Shown here: positions 63,859-64,000 of the stretch, piece after piece
Layout: each line of letters opens with the position of its first letter
How positions within the stretch are numbered: the stretch's first letter is position 1
Assembly: GCF_008274625.1 (NCBI RefSeq)
Contig: NZ_VTRU01000002.1
Location: 434,001 to 498,000 of the forward strand
Length of the DNA stretch: 64,000 nt
Source of the DNA: Chryseobacterium panacisoli
Lineage (GTDB): Bacteria; Bacteroidota; Bacteroidia; Flavobacteriales; Weeksellaceae
Direction: 5' to 3'
Position numbers and translations under genes: made by a program
Notes under the pieces: model-generated
Seen by the model: the letters and a program-made list of their open reading frames with translations, nothing else
Told to the model about the DNA's origin: nothing
Databases searched by the model: none

Positions 63859-64000
63859 ATGTCTATTATTATTAAACCAGTTATCTCAGAAAAGGCTAAT
63901 TACCTTACAGATTTAAGAGGTTCTTATTCTTTCTTAGTTGAACCTAAGGCGAATAAAATCCAGATTAAAAAAGCTGTTGAAGCAGCTTACGGTGTAAAAG
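63859..64000 (+). CDS. rplW: 50S ribosomal protein L23 (3' end beyond the window)
   Basis: The first 47 codons read MSIIIKPVISEKANYLTDLR, then YSFLVEPKANKIQIKKAVE, the N-terminal half of L23 at the tunnel exit. It starts 3 nt after rplD; the gene runs off the window edge. Confidence 0.95.
   Translation, partial: MSIIIKPVISEKANYLTDLRGSYSFLVEPKANKIQIKKAVEAAYGVK

Noticed and set aside
1-64000. CRISPR arrays, insertion sequences, prophage or toxin-antitoxin modules
   Set aside because: No direct-repeat array with regular spacers, transposase, integrase or phage structural gene was found anywhere in the window.

Overview
The window looks like chromosome of a flavobacterium close to Chryseobacterium (Weeksellaceae, Bacteroidota). 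The support is an AT-rich composition, several C-terminal type IX secretion (T9SS) sorting domains, promoters of the Bacteroidota type (TTG, about 19 nt, TAnnTTTG), start codons without Shine-Dalgarno sequences, acidic residues after lipoprotein cysteines, and Bacteroidota-specific families. I see no prophage, insertion sequence or CRISPR array. These assignments come from reading the sequence, not from database searches.

Layout. 1-1623: 3' end of a di-heme cytochrome c peroxidase and an outer-membrane barrel. 1694-8730: a cobalamin-riboswitch operon with a BtuB-like receptor, a propeller lipoprotein, a second surface lipoprotein and a T9SS-sorted propeller. 8834-10610: two paralogous T9SS cargo proteins. 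10956-12402: rpsT followed by three identical tRNA-Glu genes, a small unknown gene and a fourth, divergent tRNA-Glu. 12462-21328: housekeeping and envelope genes (amidase, LptD-like protein, RidA, HtrA/Deg protease, TrhO with a C-terminal extension, 5-formyl-THF cyclo-ligase). 21277-23548: a membrane protein with a possible DNA-binding head and a lipoprotein, divergent from an Ala-rich lipoprotein. 23677-27698: rRNA/tRNA methyltransferase, CPBP protease, membrane LytTR regulator, RmuC.

27882-35740: two-component system and an HME-RND metal efflux operon, separated by dispersed palindromic repeats. 35801-39345: a group of secreted or unknown proteins, including a Cys-rich peptide with a GG leader. 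39472-41222: pncB and dps. 41625-45097: str operon (rpsL, rpsG, fusA, rpsJ) ending in a terminator. 45365-50320: iron-related genes (siderophore receptor, lipoprotein, PepSY protein, iron-permease-like protein). 50346-54722: a large TPR-like protein, a TIM-barrel-like lipoprotein and a small secreted protein. 54901-60458: glycerol operon glpD-glpK-glpF plus an outer-membrane barrel, with a divergent DeoR-type regulator. 60544-62417: GNAT, rhodanese and LysR genes. 62472-64000: the S10 operon starting at rplC with its own promoter, running off the window in rplW.

The most interesting points are the four-gene vitamin B12 capture operon, with a propeller apparently exported by T9SS; the roughly 17.5 kb segment separating rpsJ from rplC; the GG-leader Cys-rich peptide; the duplicated terminator-promoter module beside it; the barrel protein built into the glp operon; and the divergent promoter pair made of a perfect inverted repeat between the Ala-rich lipoprotein and the membrane regulator.
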